Below, piece by piece: positions 41,019 to 50,409 of a stretch of 64,000 nucleotides of DNA. The position numbers and the translations under genes were made by a program. Numbering within the stretch: the first letter of the stretch is position 1; each line of letters starts with the position of its first letter. The notes below the pieces were generated by a model. It was not told where the DNA came from. It saw only the letters and a list, made by a program, of their open reading frames with translations, and made no database searches. Source of the DNA: Paracoccaceae bacterium. Lineage in GTDB: Bacteria; Pseudomonadota; Alphaproteobacteria; Rhodobacterales; Rhodobacteraceae. Location of the stretch: positions 1 to 64,000 of the forward strand of contig WKFI01000012.1 in NCBI GenBank assembly GCA_014872875.1. The letters are read 5' to 3'.

Positions 41019-42045
41019 ACTGAGCCCCGACGATCGCAACTTTATCCTGCGTCTGACCTGCGGCGCAGGTGGGCTTTTTGCTGTGGGCCTGGTTCTGGGC
41101 TGGCCCATGGCAGTGGTCGGAGCGGTGTTTTCAGCACTCTTTCTGCAAGGACCCGCCGCCCCGCCGGTCAAGGCGGCTTTGAGCCTGGCCTTCCTGTCGC
41201 TGTGGACGATGTCGCTGTCCTTTGTCCTGTCATCAGCTCTGGCGCCCTATCCCGTCGTCTTTCTGGCCGCCATCGCCATCGGCATCTTTCTGTCCTATGC
41301 GTGGTCGCTGGCCGGTGCTGGCATGTTGCACGGCATTCTGACACTGATGGCGGTGCTTATGGTGCCCAACCTTGTGCTGCAATCGCCGGATCTGACCCTC
41401 GTTCTGGTAACCTGGGTCCCGTTGAACCTGCTGATCGCCGCCTTCACAGCAATGCTGATGTTCGAGCTCTTCCCAGCCGCACCTCCACAACCCGGCGCCG
41501 CAGCAGCTGCGCCACAGGCCTCCGAGTTCGACAGAAAGCGACGCATGCTGCGCATGTCGCTAGTCACAGTCCCCTTTGCGCTGACCTTCTTCGTGATCGA
41601 CAGCTCCTATATCCTGACGCTGTTCTTTGTCGCGATCCTGGGCCAGCAACTGGCCGCGATGCCCGCCGCTGGGCCGAAAGTGGCAAAAACAATGCTGTTG
41701 GCCAACGCTATGGGTGCCGCGTTTGCCATAGTCAGCAATGAGCTGACAGTGATGGCCCCAGTCCTGATAACCGCGATGGTTCTGGGCGTTTTGGTATGCC
41801 TGACCCTGGGGTCTATGATGAAATCCGGCAAACCCTCGGCCGCACTGGCGGGATCGGCCCTGTCCACCTTCCTGATCATCTATGGCGGCACCATCGCGCC
41901 CTTTGCCGATGACGCCGACACCAAGGCCATCGACCGGATTCTGCAAGTCGGAGCCGCCTGCCTGTTCGTGATCCTGGCCTATCTGGTGATTGACGAGTTT
42001 CTGCCCGAGCGCCAAAAATCCGAAAAACCTGCCGAAACAGCCTGA
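41008..42045 (+). CDS. DUF2955 (FUSC-like) membrane protein
   Basis: 345 residues, two halves of about five to six transmembrane helices each (about 12-160 and 185-335) separated by a Pro/Ala-rich linker. The layout is like aromatic-acid exporters of the FUSC/AaeB group, and DUF2955 proteins usually occur beside an HlyD partner. It overlaps the HlyD gene by 11 bases. Together with HlyD this is a likely efflux pump of unknown substrate. Confidence 0.85.
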   Translation: MPTELSPDDRNFILRLTCGAGGLFAVGLVLGWPMAVVGAVFSALFLQGPAAPPVKAALSLAFLSLWTMSLSFVLSSALAPYPVVFLAAIAIGIFLSYAWSLAGAGMLHGILTLMAVLMVPNLVLQSPDLTLVLVTWVPLNLLIAAFTAMLMFELFPAAPPQPGAAAAAPQASEFDRKRRMLRMSLVTVPFALTFFVIDSSYILTLFFVAILGQQLAAMPAAGPKVAKTMLLANAMGAAFAIVSNELTVMAPVLITAMVLGVLVCLTLGSMMKSGKPSAALAGSALSTFLIIYGGTIAPFADDADTKAIDRILQVGAACLFVILAYLVIDEFLPERQKSEKPAETA

Positions 42046-42142
42046 AACACGCGCCCTTTTCCAATCAGGGATTTCACTGCCCGCCCACATGCGGTAGAGG
42101 GGCAGCGAACTTAAGCCTGGAAGACTGAAGCGGAAGACTGAA

Positions 42143-43861
42143 ATGGCACGGATTCTGATCACCTCGGCGATCCCCTATATCAACGGGATCAAACACCTGG
42201 GCAATCTGGTGGGCTCACAGCTGCCCGCAGATCTTTATGCGCGCTACCAGCGCGGCCGGGGCAATGAGGTCATGTTCCTGTGTGCCACCGACGAACACGG
42301 CACACCTGCCGAACTGGCCGCAGCCAAGGCCGATCAGCCAGTGGCCGAATTCTGCGCCGAAATGCACGCGGTGCAGGCCGATATCGCCCGCCGCTTTGGC
42401 CTGAGCTTCGACCATTTCGGCCGGTCTTCAAGCCCACAGAACCACAAACTGACCCAGCATTTCGCAGGTAAACTGGCCGAGGCCGGGTTGATCCGCGAGG
42501 TCAGCGAAAAACAGGTCTATTCCAACGCCGACGGTCGGTTTCTGCCGGACCGGTATATCGAGGGCACCTGCCCCAATTGCGGCTATGACAAGGCCCGCGG
42601 TGACCAGTGCGAAAACTGTACCAAACAGCTGGACCCCACCGACCTGATCGAACCCCGCTCAGCCATTAGCGGCTCCACCGATCTGGAAGTGCGCGAGACC
42701 AAGCACCTCTACCTGTGCCAGTCACAGCTCAAGGATCAACTGGATGCCTGGATCGACAGCAAATCCGATTGGCCGATCCTGACCACCTCGATTGCCAAGA
42801 AATGGCTGCACGATGGCGACGGGCTGCAGGATCGTGGCATCACCCGCGACCTTGACTGGGGCGTGCCGGTCAAAAAGGGCGATCAGGAATGGCCCGGCAT
42901 GGAAGGCAAGGTCTTCTATGTCTGGTTCGATGCGCCAATCGAATATATCGCCTGCGCCGGTGAATGGGCCGAAGCGAACGGCAAGACAGATGCTGACTGG
43001 GAACGTTGGTGGCGCACCGACAAGGGCGCCGATGACGTGCGTTATGTCCAGTTCATGGGCAAGGACAACGTCCCTTTCCACACGCTCAGCTTCCCGGCCA
43101 CCATTCTGGGCTCGGGCGAGCCATGGAAGATGGTCGATCACCTGAAATCGTTCAACTATCTGAACTATGATGGCGGTCAGTTCTCGACCAGCCAGGGCCG
43201 TGGCGTTTTCATGGACCAGGCGCTTGAGATCCTGCCCGCGGATTACTGGCGCTGGTGGCTGCTCAGCCACGCGCCGGAAAGCAGCGACAGCGAATTTACC
43301 TGGGAGAACTTCCAGCAATCGGTGAATAAGGACCTGGCCGACGTGCTGGGCAACTTTGTCAGCCGGATCACAAAGTTCTGCCGCTCGAAATTCGGTGAAG
43401 TGGTGCCCGAAGGCGGTGCCTATGGCGAACAGGAACAGGCCCTGATCACCGAACTGACCACCCGCATCCGTGCCTATGAAGGCCATATGGAGGCAATGGA
43501 GGTCCGCAAATCCGCGCAAGAACTGCGAGCCATCTGGGTTGCGGGCAACGAATACCTGCAAAGCGCGGCCCCCTGGTCGGTGTTCAAGGAAGACCCCGAC
43601 CGCGCCGCCGGTCAGGTGCGTCTGGGGCTGAACCTGATCCGCCTCTACGCGGTGCTCAGCGCGCCTTTCATTCCCGATGCCTCCGCCCGCATGTTGGACG
43701 CGCTGAATTGCGACGACGACAGTTGGCCACACGATGTAGAGGCCGCTGTGTCGGTTTTGCAGCCGGGCCACGCATTCACCGTACCAGATGTACTGTTTGC
43801 CAAGATCACCGATGAACAACGCGAGGAATGGCAGACCCGTTTCTCCGGCACGCGTGACTAA
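42143..43861 (+). CDS. metG: Methionine-tRNA ligase
   Basis: 572 residues, class I. The HIGH motif is in [11 protein letters not shown], zinc cysteines in [17 protein letters not shown], and the KMSKS-equivalent loop reads FSTSQGRG. The anticodon-binding helical domain follows from about residue 400. It charges tRNA-Met with methionine. It lacks the C-terminal tRNA-binding dimerisation domain of E. coli MetG, as is normal for alphaproteobacteria. Terminator directly downstream. Confidence 0.97.
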   Translation: MARILITSAIPYINGIKHLGNLVGSQLPADLYARYQRGRGNEVMFLCATDEHGTPAELAAAKADQPVAEFCAEMHAVQADIARRFGLSFDHFGRSSSPQNHKLTQHFAGKLAEAGLIREVSEKQVYSNADGRFLPDRYIEGTCPNCGYDKARGDQCENCTKQLDPTDLIEPRSAISGSTDLEVRETKHLYLCQSQLKDQLDAWIDSKSDWPILTTSIAKKWLHDGDGLQDRGITRDLDWGVPVKKGDQEWPGMEGKVFYVWFDAPIEYIACAGEWAEANGKTDADWERWWRTDKGADDVRYVQFMGKDNVPFHTLSFPATILGSGEPWKMVDHLKSFNYLNYDGGQFSTSQGRGVFMDQALEILPADYWRWWLLSHAPESSDSEFTWENFQQSVNKDLADVLGNFVSRITKFCRSKFGEVVPEGGAYGEQEQALITELTTRIRAYEGHMEAMEVRKSAQELRAIWVAGNEYLQSAAPWSVFKEDPDRAAGQVRLGLNLIRLYAVLSAPFIPDASARMLDALNCDDDSWPHDVEAAVSVLQPGHAFTVPDVLFAKITDEQREEWQTRFSGTRD

Positions 43862-43871
43862 TTGAAGAAAC

Positions 43872-43908
43872 GCCGCCTCACCGCTTATTAGCGGTCGGGC
43901 GGCCTTTT
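43872..43908 (+). terminator. Intrinsic terminator of metG
   Basis: GCCGCC (43872-43877) pairs with GGCGGC (43898-43903), with an inner CCGC/GCGG stem, followed by CTTTTC. Confidence 0.85.
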
Positions 43909-44004
43909 CTCTCTGTTCGGCTAAGAAATCGCAAACTTAAGGCCAGGACAGCCCCTGAGCCCAGCGTTCAACTGGTTCCGGTAGGGGCAGGTCGTAGAAT
44001 CCGG

Positions 44005-44328
44005 TCAGTCGATGATAGGCTGAGCGCCTGTGATCTCACCATTGATCATCGCGGGGGCCGTGTTCGGGGCCGTGGTCGGGGCCGGTGTCGAGGCAACTGT
44101 CGCCGTGGGCGCGGTTCCGCTCGGGGCCGGTGAAGCACTGGAAACACTGCCCCCGGAAACTCCTCCCATCGCTTCGCGGGACATATGCCCGATTTCCGCA
44201 CAGGCCTGGTAGTCGGCTGCAACACACTGGGCTTTCAATGCTTGCTGAGCGTCGGTGAGATGTCGTGGTCCAGCACCACACGCAGCCAACAAAACGGGCA
44301 AAATCAGAATTCCTGCAATGCGCTTCAT
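44005..44328 (-). CDS. Small lipoprotein of unknown function
   Basis: 107 residues. The lipoprotein signal ends with the lipobox LAAC (Cys17), so the mature protein is lipid-anchored. The mature N-terminal half has two further cysteines (AQCVAADYQACAEIGHMSREA). The C-terminal half is a low-complexity Ala/Pro/Thr/Ser stretch that probably extends from the membrane. No domain recognised. Single gene. Confidence 0.78.
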   Translation of the reverse strand: MKRIAGILILPVLLAACGAGPRHLTDAQQALKAQCVAADYQACAEIGHMSREAMGGVSGGSVSSASPAPSGTAPTATVASTPAPTTAPNTAPAMINGEITGAQPIID

Positions 44329-44630
44329 ATCGGCAAACCCCCTGAATACTTCTTACAGTTTGCTAAAATTTCCCAATGATTCCAAAGATTCATTTTATCG
44401 AATTCAGTTTCAACATCATTTCTGACCGCAACTGTTTCCCTTTCATCAACACAGATGACTGTTTACCCCGCACTGTTTCTGCGCAATCAGGTCAAAGAAA
44501 TAGCTTACTAAAAAACTCAGGTTGACTAAGTTTAGTTTTTGAGTCAGTTATACGCCATCAGCCACCTGCTCCGCATGCAGGGAGCCAACACCCTAACAAT
44601 TTCCGCACTGTTTAGAAGTCGCCCCCAAAC
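44329..44630. other. 302-base divergent intergenic region, lipoprotein / hemP
   Basis: AT-rich compared with the rest of the window, as expected for regulated promoters. It holds a palindromic operator-like site at 44525-44536, a possible -35 TTGACT at 44523, and a larger imperfect inverted repeat (ACTAAAAAACT at about 44508 with AGTTTTTGAGT at 44534). No gene seen inside. Confidence 0.55.
44525..44536. promoter_or_regulatory. Putative iron-responsive operator ACTAA-GT-TTAGT
   Basis: Perfect 5+5 palindrome overlapping a possible -35 element, about 95-135 bases upstream of hemP. Heme-uptake genes in Rhodobacterales are iron-regulated, so an iron regulator (IscR/RirA/Irr/Fur type) is the likely binder. 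I cannot assign which. Confidence 0.45.
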
Positions 44631-44669
44631 ATGTCAGACATCATGCGGACCACACAGAAGGCTGATGAA

Positions 44670-44834
44670 ATGAACCAGATTGTTCGCGAATCCTCTTCGA
44701 CTGCTCGTGAAGTATTCCCCACATACCACGCCGAAGATCTGACCCGCGGCGGTGTTCAGGCCCGCATCCTTCTGAACGGTCAAATTTACAGCCTCAGAAT
44801 CACACGCGCTGGAAAGCTTATTCTCACCAAGTAA
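44670..44834 (+). CDS. hemP: Hemin uptake protein HemP
   Basis: 54 residues from the ATG at 44670, which has AGAAGG at 8-base spacing; an in-frame ATG at 44631 would add 13 residues but has no ribosome-binding site. The C-terminus ARILLNGQIYSLRITRAGKLILTK is the defining HemP pattern (L-x-I/L-R-x-T-R-x-G-K-L-I-L-T-K). HemP is a small activator of heme-uptake genes in several bacteria. No hmu/bhu heme transporter follows; instead a beta-barrel gene and a di-heme protein gene do. Confidence 0.88.
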   Translation: MNQIVRESSSTAREVFPTYHAEDLTRGGVQARILLNGQIYSLRITRAGKLILTK

Positions 44835-45097
44835 GGCACATTTTGCACGGCAAGGCAGGTTTCAACACCTCGCACAGGCACATGCGCGACGGCGTTGCAG
44901 GCGTTCTTTTGCAGCAATATGCAGAACGTCAACTTCTGAACGCATCGGTCGGAATTTTCGATGTCTTTTCAAGCATAAAAGGATGAGACATCGCTTCTGA
45001 AACGGGTTGCGTCCGGGCTTTCAGAAGCCTAAGAATGCAACGTTATATCATAACTATGCTGATACATGATCAGCGCCAACCAAGCAAAGCAAATACA

Positions 45098-46111
45098 ATG
45101 AAAAAGTCTCTCGCTCTGGCCCTGTCGGCCAGTGTAACAGCCCTGCTGTCCGTCGATGCTGCATCCGCCCAAGGCTTCGAATGGGAAGGCGAAATCGAAA
45201 TCGCCAATGAACAGGTGATGTCATCAGACGTGGCTGCCAACGAAATCCGTGACACCTATGCAGTGATCTCTCTTGGCGGCAGCTACACCTTCGGCAATGG
45301 CGTGGGCATCTTCTCGACGCTGACCGCGGAATCCCTCACCGCCCCCACTGCGGACCGCACTTTTGACGACATGGGGCTGTATATCGAGGAATTGGGGCTG
45401 AGCTTCGGTATCGGCGCCAACACAACTGTCGCAGCTGGTAAACTGCACCCTGTATTCGGGTCAGCTTGGGACGACACCGCCGGGTTCTTTGCTGGCATCC
45501 AGGCCGAAGACTACGAACTGATCGAACAGATTGGTGTCATGGCCGATGTCGAATTCGGCGGCGCAGGGACACTCTCGGCGGCATTGTTTTTTGCCGATGA
45601 TACCGGGCTCAGCCGGTCGGCAGGCTTTGACCGGGGTCGCAACACAACTGCTGCAGGTGGTGCAGGCAACACCGGCAAGTTGGACAACATCGCCATCCAA
45701 TGGTCGGGTCAGGTTGGAGAAACGTCCTATCATATCGCCGCTCGTCACCTGAGTGCCGGCATCGGTGACGTTGATGATGAACGGGGCGTGCTGATTGGCG
45801 CATCGCACGAGTTCGATAATGGTCTCTATCTTTTTGGAGAACTCGCCAGCTTCCAGAATTTCGGCGGATCGGCTGATGATGCCACTTATGCAACGCTGAA
45901 CGCGGCTTACGGCATCGGCAACTGGACCTTGTCCGGCGCTTTCACAAGTGCGGATCTGGATACTCAGGGCAAGACAGACACCACGTCCATCGCGGCCGAA
46001 TACGAATTCGAAAACGGAATACTGTTGGGTGGCGCGCTTGCGCTGCGCGACACCGCCGGGGTCGAAGACCGTGTTTTGGGCGTGAACATGATCATCCCGC
46101 TGGGCGGCTGA
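45098..46111 (+). CDS. Outer-membrane porin-like beta-barrel protein
   Basis: 337 residues. A signal peptide (1-24, ending AASA) is followed by repeated amphipathic strands (DTYAVISLGGSYTFGNG, FELGGA-type turns) up to a terminal strand, as in alphaproteobacterial porins. Rich in Gly, Asp and Thr, with no cysteine. It lies between hemP and the di-heme oxidoreductase and has its own terminator. Possibly a channel for heme or small solutes (inference). Confidence 0.82.
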   Translation: MKKSLALALSASVTALLSVDAASAQGFEWEGEIEIANEQVMSSDVAANEIRDTYAVISLGGSYTFGNGVGIFSTLTAESLTAPTADRTFDDMGLYIEELGLSFGIGANTTVAAGKLHPVFGSAWDDTAGFFAGIQAEDYELIEQIGVMADVEFGGAGTLSAALFFADDTGLSRSAGFDRGRNTTAAGGAGNTGKLDNIAIQWSGQVGETSYHIAARHLSAGIGDVDDERGVLIGASHEFDNGLYLFGELASFQNFGGSADDATYATLNAAYGIGNWTLSGAFTSADLDTQGKTDTTSIAAEYEFENGILLGGALALRDTAGVEDRVLGVNMIIPLGG

Positions 46112-46135
46112 CCTATCTTCAATTCCCTTCTTGGT

Positions 46136-46167
46136 GGCCGGTGCGCAAATTGCGCCCGGCCGCTTTT
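46136..46167 (+). terminator. Intrinsic terminator of the porin-like gene
   Basis: GGCCGG-T-GCGC (46136-46146) pairs with GCGC-CCGGCC (46152-46161) around AAATT, followed by GCTTTT. Confidence 0.85.
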
Positions 46168-46256
46168 GCGTCTGTGCCCCTGTCATGTTCGTGACTCGCC
46201 TTTCCGGGGGCGGCCCTCTATCTGATCCTCAGGTTCTTGCTCGGAGTCCCACCCTC

Positions 46257-47777
46257 ATGCGTCGCTTGCTCTCAGCGTTTTTGATTTCATCTTCGATCAC
46301 CGCGCTCGGCGATGCGCGTGCAGGCACGATGCAGGAGGCACTTCCGACACCCCTTCCCCGAACCAGCGAAGAACAGGCACGCGTTGCGACCGTTACGGCG
46401 CCGACGCGCGATTTCTTGGCCCCGGAACCATTCGAATCCCGCCCGGCAGGCGCCGCCACCTGGCAAGGCACGCCTGACAAGGACAGCTTTTCCCAACCTT
46501 CCGAAAACATGAGCTTTGAAAGACAATTGGACTTCAAACTCGGCAACGCGCTGTTCGAAAAGCTCTGGGTTTCCTCCCCCTCTTCCACCAAAGCCTCGGA
46601 CGGGCTGGGCCCTCTGTATAACCAGCGCTCGTGTCTGGGGTGCCATGTGCGCGACGGCCGCGGCTTTGCTCCAAGTGATGCCGGCGATCCCGGCATGTTG
46701 CTGATGCGTGTGGCGGTACCTGCCCCTGTGGCAACATCCCTGGCCCGGATCACCGACTATGTCGGTTCCGGCCCCGAACCCACCTATGGTGGCCAGCTGC
46801 AGGACAAGGGGCTGGCCGGACACGTCGCCGAACACCATCTTCGTGTCACCTGGCAGGAGCTGCCCGTGCCCCTGGCCGACGGCACTGTGGTGACCCTGCG
46901 CAAACCCACCTATCACTCCGACAATCCGGGCTACGGACCGTTTGCGGACAACGCCCAGTTCTCCCCCCGCATGGCCCCCAACATGATTGGGCTGGGCCTG
47001 CTGGAAGCGATCCCGGCCCAAGACATCCTGTCGCGCGTGGATGAAGATGATCGCGACGCTAACGGAATATCGGGACGCGCCAACATGGTCTGGTCGGCCG
47101 CCCGAGACTCTGTTCTTCTCGGTCGGTTTGGCCTGAAATCCGGCAGTGCCACGGTTGAGGATCAATCCTCTTCAGCGTTCCTTTCGGATATCGGCATTTC
47201 CACCCCCCTGCACCCGTTCGCCTGGGGAGATTGCACAGCGAACCAGCACAACTGCCGGGGCGCCCCTCACGGCGACGCCGATGAGCGGGTGTTCGAGATC
47301 GACCAGACAGGCATGGATCTGGTTACCTTCTACAGTCGCAATCTGGCTGTTCCGGCGCGGCGCAACGTGGATGACCCTCAGGTGTTGCGTGGAAAGGCGG
47401 TGTTTTACGACATCGGTTGCACCGGCTGCCATACGCCAAAATTCGTCACCCACCGCTTGCCCGATCAACCCGAGCAGAGCTTTCAGCTGATCTGGCCTTA
47501 TTCCGACCTGCTGCTGCATGACATGGGGCCCGGACTGGCCGATGGTTTTGCCGAAGGCCGCGCCACCGGGCGGGAATGGCGCACAGCACCGCTCTGGGGA
47601 ATCGGGCTGGTGCAAACGGTGTCGCCCCAGGCCGGTTTCCTGCATGACGGACGCGCGCGAACGCTGTTGGAAGCCGTACTTTGGCATGGCGGAGAAGCCG
47701 AACAGTCCAGGCAGGAGGTCGTCGCTCTGCCTGCCGAGGACCGGAACGCCCTGATCCGATTTTTGGAAAGCCTTTAA
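46257..47777 (+). CDS. Di-heme oxidoreductase family protein (DHOR, c-type cytochrome)
   Basis: 506 residues. A signal peptide (MRRLLSAFLISSSITALGDARA) is followed by two c-type heme sites CLGCH (about residue 126) and CTGCH (about 388), in a fold related to MauG/CcpA-type peroxidases (PLYNQRSCLGCHVRDGRG, PLWGIGLVQ, FLHDGRARTLLEA). DHOR proteins are often linked to periplasmic iron uptake next to imelysin; no imelysin gene is present here. It follows hemP and the porin-like gene. Start at 46257 chosen because the signal peptide begins there. Confidence 0.9.
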   Translation: MRRLLSAFLISSSITALGDARAGTMQEALPTPLPRTSEEQARVATVTAPTRDFLAPEPFESRPAGAATWQGTPDKDSFSQPSENMSFERQLDFKLGNALFEKLWVSSPSSTKASDGLGPLYNQRSCLGCHVRDGRGFAPSDAGDPGMLLMRVAVPAPVATSLARITDYVGSGPEPTYGGQLQDKGLAGHVAEHHLRVTWQELPVPLADGTVVTLRKPTYHSDNPGYGPFADNAQFSPRMAPNMIGLGLLEAIPAQDILSRVDEDDRDANGISGRANMVWSAARDSVLLGRFGLKSGSATVEDQSSSAFLSDIGISTPLHPFAWGDCTANQHNCRGAPHGDADERVFEIDQTGMDLVTFYSRNLAVPARRNVDDPQVLRGKAVFYDIGCTGCHTPKFVTHRLPDQPEQSFQLIWPYSDLLLHDMGPGLADGFAEGRATGREWRTAPLWGIGLVQTVSPQAGFLHDGRARTLLEAVLWHGGEAEQSRQEVVALPAEDRNALIRFLESL

Positions 47778-47856
47778 TCCATTGATCTGGCGGAAAAGCG
47801 CGGGGAGCGGTTGGTTCCCGTCATTCGCCGCGTCACATTACTTTCATAAACCCTTT

Positions 47857-47880
47857 ATTTGAAAGTCATTCGAAAGTTTT
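47857..47880. promoter_or_regulatory. Tandem GAAAG half-sites upstream of glpR
   Basis: TTTGAAAG and TTCGAAAG lie 11 bases apart about 85 bases before the glpR start; a third ATCGAAAG is at 47932-47939. DeoR/GlpR-type regulators bind tandem TTCG-containing half-sites, so autoregulation is plausible. Confidence 0.35.
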
Positions 47881-47952
47881 GACGTGACATTTTCGCGGCG
47901 ACGGCCTAGATGAAAGAAAAATCGCAAGCCAATCGAAAGCTCACAACCGAAA

Positions 47953-48759
47953 ATGGACGCCAGAACCCGCCAATCCGAAATCCTTACCCTACTGCAACAA
48001 CAGGAACGGGTGGAGGTCGATGCGCTTGCATCCCGGTTCGATGTTTCCAGCCAGACCATCCGCACCGATCTGCGCGAACTCAGCGAACGGGGGTTGCTGT
48101 CAAGGGTGCATGGTGGTGCGGTGCGGCTCAGCTCAGCCGCCAGCCGCGATTATACCGAACGGCGCAAACTGAACGGGCTCGCCAAGGAAAAGATGGGCGT
48201 GTTGGCAGCCGAACTGATCCCCGAAAACTGCTCCGTCACGTTGAATATCGGCACCTCCACCGAACAGGTTGCACGGGCCTTGGCGGGGCATCAGGGCCTC
48301 ACGGTTCTGTCCAACAATATCAACATTATCAGCATGCTAATGGATAGCCGCAACCAGGAACTGATTTTGGTCGGTGGTGCAGTACGGCCCAGCGACGGCG
48401 CCATTGTCGGGGAAGATGCAGTGGAATTTATCTCGCGCTACAAGACCGACTTCGCCATCATCGGCGCCTCGGCCCTAGATGAAGATGGAGCCATCCTGGA
48501 CCACGATGCGCGTGAAGTCTCGGTCGCCCGCGCCATCCTCAAGAACGCCCGTACCCGCATTCTGGTCTGTGATGGATCCAAATTCGAGCGCAGTGCCCCC
48601 GTGCGGATCTGTGCTGTCTCGGACCTTGACGTTCTGATCACCGACCGCGCACCGCCTGCAGCCTTCGCAAAGGTGGCCAAGGCTGCCGGAACCCGCATCC
48701 TTGTCACCGGCGAAACTGAACGCACCGAAACCGAAAGCCGCAAACATGACACAGAGTGA
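47953..48759 (+). CDS. glpR: DeoR-family regulator GlpR
   Basis: 268 residues. The DeoR N-terminal helix-turn-helix is MDARTRQSEILTLLQQQERVEVDALASRFDVSSQTIRTDLRELSERGLLSRVHGGA; the DeoRC sugar-phosphate sensor domain follows (about 75-235: NIGTSTEQVARAL, ILVGGAVRPSDGAIVGEDAVEFI). It is linked to glpD by a 14-base overlap, so glycerol-3-phosphate is the expected inducer. Expected to repress glpD and probably other glp genes. Confidence 0.93.
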   Translation: MDARTRQSEILTLLQQQERVEVDALASRFDVSSQTIRTDLRELSERGLLSRVHGGAVRLSSAASRDYTERRKLNGLAKEKMGVLAAELIPENCSVTLNIGTSTEQVARALAGHQGLTVLSNNINIISMLMDSRNQELILVGGAVRPSDGAIVGEDAVEFISRYKTDFAIIGASALDEDGAILDHDAREVSVARAILKNARTRILVCDGSKFERSAPVRICAVSDLDVLITDRAPPAAFAKVAKAAGTRILVTGETERTETESRKHDTE

Positions 48760-50323
48760 CATCACCGACCTGTTCATCATCGGCGGCGGCATAAACGGCT
48801 GCGGTATCGCCCGTGACGCCGCAGGCCGTGGTCTGTCTGTCACTCTGGCAGAAAAGGACGATCTGGCCCAAGCGACTTCTTCGGCCTCGACCAAGCTGTT
48901 CCATGGCGGGCTGCGCTACCTGGAATATTTCGAGTTTCGCCTTGTCCGCGAGGCGCTGATCGAGCGGGAGGTTCTGCTGCAAGCCATGCCTCATATCTCT
49001 TGGCCGATGCGATTTGTACTGCCCTACCACCGCGACATGCGGTTCGACAGCGAAACGCCCACCTCGCGGCTCCTGACCACTTTTATGCCCTGGATGAAGG
49101 GCCGACGCCCTGCTTGGCTGATCCGACTGGGCCTGTTCCTGTACGACAGCTTGGGTAAACGCGGCATCCTCCCCGGCATGCGAAAGCTCGACCTGCGCCG
49201 CGATCCTGCCGGGATCCCATTGAAATCACATTTCGATACCGCTTTTGAGTATTCCGATTGCTGGGTCGAAGACGCGCGACTTGTCGTGTTGAACGCGCGT
49301 GATGCGCAGGCCCGGGGCGCAGAAATCCTGACCCGGACCGAAGTCACCAAAGCAGAACGCCGAGACGACCATTGGGTCGTCACCATGCTGGATCACGCAA
49401 CCGGTTCACAACGCCAGATCCACGCCCGCATGCTGGTCAACGCCGGCGGCCCCTGGGTTGCCGACATCCTGCGCCAGAAATTGGGCCAGAACAGCCGCGA
49501 AACCATCCGCCTGGTACGCGGCAGTCATGTCGTGACACGCAAACTCTATGATCATGACCGCTGTTACTTCTTTCAGGGAACCGACGGTCGGATCATCTTT
49601 GCGATCCCCTATGAAGAGGATTTCACCCTGATCGGCACCACCGATGCCGATCACAGCGATCCGGATACGCGACCGTACTGTACCGAGGTTGAACAGGACT
49701 ATTTGCTCAAGTTTGCCTCGCAGTATTTCGAACAGGCCCTGACCTCCGATGACGTGGTCTGGACCTATTCCGGAGTCCGCCCGCTCTATGATGACGGGGC
49801 CAGTTCAGCCACCGCTGCAACGCGGGAATATGTCCTGACGCTCGACAATTCGGCGGCGCCGCTGCTCAATGTGTTTGGCGGTAAGATCACCACCTATCGA
49901 AAACTGTCCGAAGCCGCGATGAGCCGGATCGGAGAGGTCTTCGATAATCTGCCCCCGAACTGGACTGCTGGCATCCCCTTGCCTGGCGGCGATTTTCCGG
50001 TGGGTGATGTGGCCAAGCTGGTGAACGACCTGCAGCAGGACTACCCATTCCTCACCCCCTATTGGGCCCGCCGCCTGATCCGTGCTTACGGAACCGAAGC
50101 CCGAACCCTGCTGGACGATGCCCAAACCATCACCGATATGGGTCACGAGTTTGGCGCCACTATCACTGCGCGGGAACTGGACTGGGTGGTTGACCATGAA
50201 TGGGTCCGGAGTGCCGAGGATTTCCTGTGGCGCCGCACCAAGCTGGGCCTGCGCGTTACAGCTGAGCAGGCCGAACCCATCAGCGACTATATCAGACAAA
50301 GGCTCGTTCATCACGCCGCATAA
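48746..50323 (+). CDS. glpD: Aerobic glycerol-3-phosphate dehydrogenase
   Basis: 525 residues, FAD-dependent. The dinucleotide-binding motif is LFIIGGGINGCGIARDAAGRGLSV. ATSSASTKLFHGGLRYLEYFEFRLVREAL, VRGSHVV and VFGGKITTYRKLSEAAM are GlpD landmarks. It oxidises glycerol-3-phosphate to dihydroxyacetone phosphate and feeds electrons to quinone at the inner membrane. It overlaps glpR; the start at MTQSDITDLFIIGGG is set by the FAD motif. A 3'-end repeat follows. Confidence 0.96.
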   Translation: MTQSDITDLFIIGGGINGCGIARDAAGRGLSVTLAEKDDLAQATSSASTKLFHGGLRYLEYFEFRLVREALIEREVLLQAMPHISWPMRFVLPYHRDMRFDSETPTSRLLTTFMPWMKGRRPAWLIRLGLFLYDSLGKRGILPGMRKLDLRRDPAGIPLKSHFDTAFEYSDCWVEDARLVVLNARDAQARGAEILTRTEVTKAERRDDHWVVTMLDHATGSQRQIHARMLVNAGGPWVADILRQKLGQNSRETIRLVRGSHVVTRKLYDHDRCYFFQGTDGRIIFAIPYEEDFTLIGTTDADHSDPDTRPYCTEVEQDYLLKFASQYFEQALTSDDVVWTYSGVRPLYDDGASSATAATREYVLTLDNSAAPLLNVFGGKITTYRKLSEAAMSRIGEVFDNLPPNWTAGIPLPGGDFPVGDVAKLVNDLQQDYPFLTPYWARRLIRAYGTEARTLLDDAQTITDMGHEFGATITARELDWVVDHEWVRSAEDFLWRRTKLGLRVTAEQAEPISDYIRQRLVHHAA

Positions 50324-50329
50324 AAAAAA

Positions 50330-50397
50330 GGGGGCGCTGCCCCCTCTGGCCCTGCGGCCCATTCACCCCCGAGGTATTTCGAACCCGAAAGAAGCAG
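50330..50397 (+). repeat. 3'-end hairpin repeat, copy 10
   Basis: GGGGGC-GCT-GCCCCC (50330-50344), GGCC-CTGC-GGCC, CACCCCCGAGG, TATTTC and the tail CCGAAAGAAGCAG. It lies 6 bases past the glpD stop and in its orientation. Confidence 0.85.
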
Positions 50398-50409
50398 CTG
50401 ATCGGAAGC

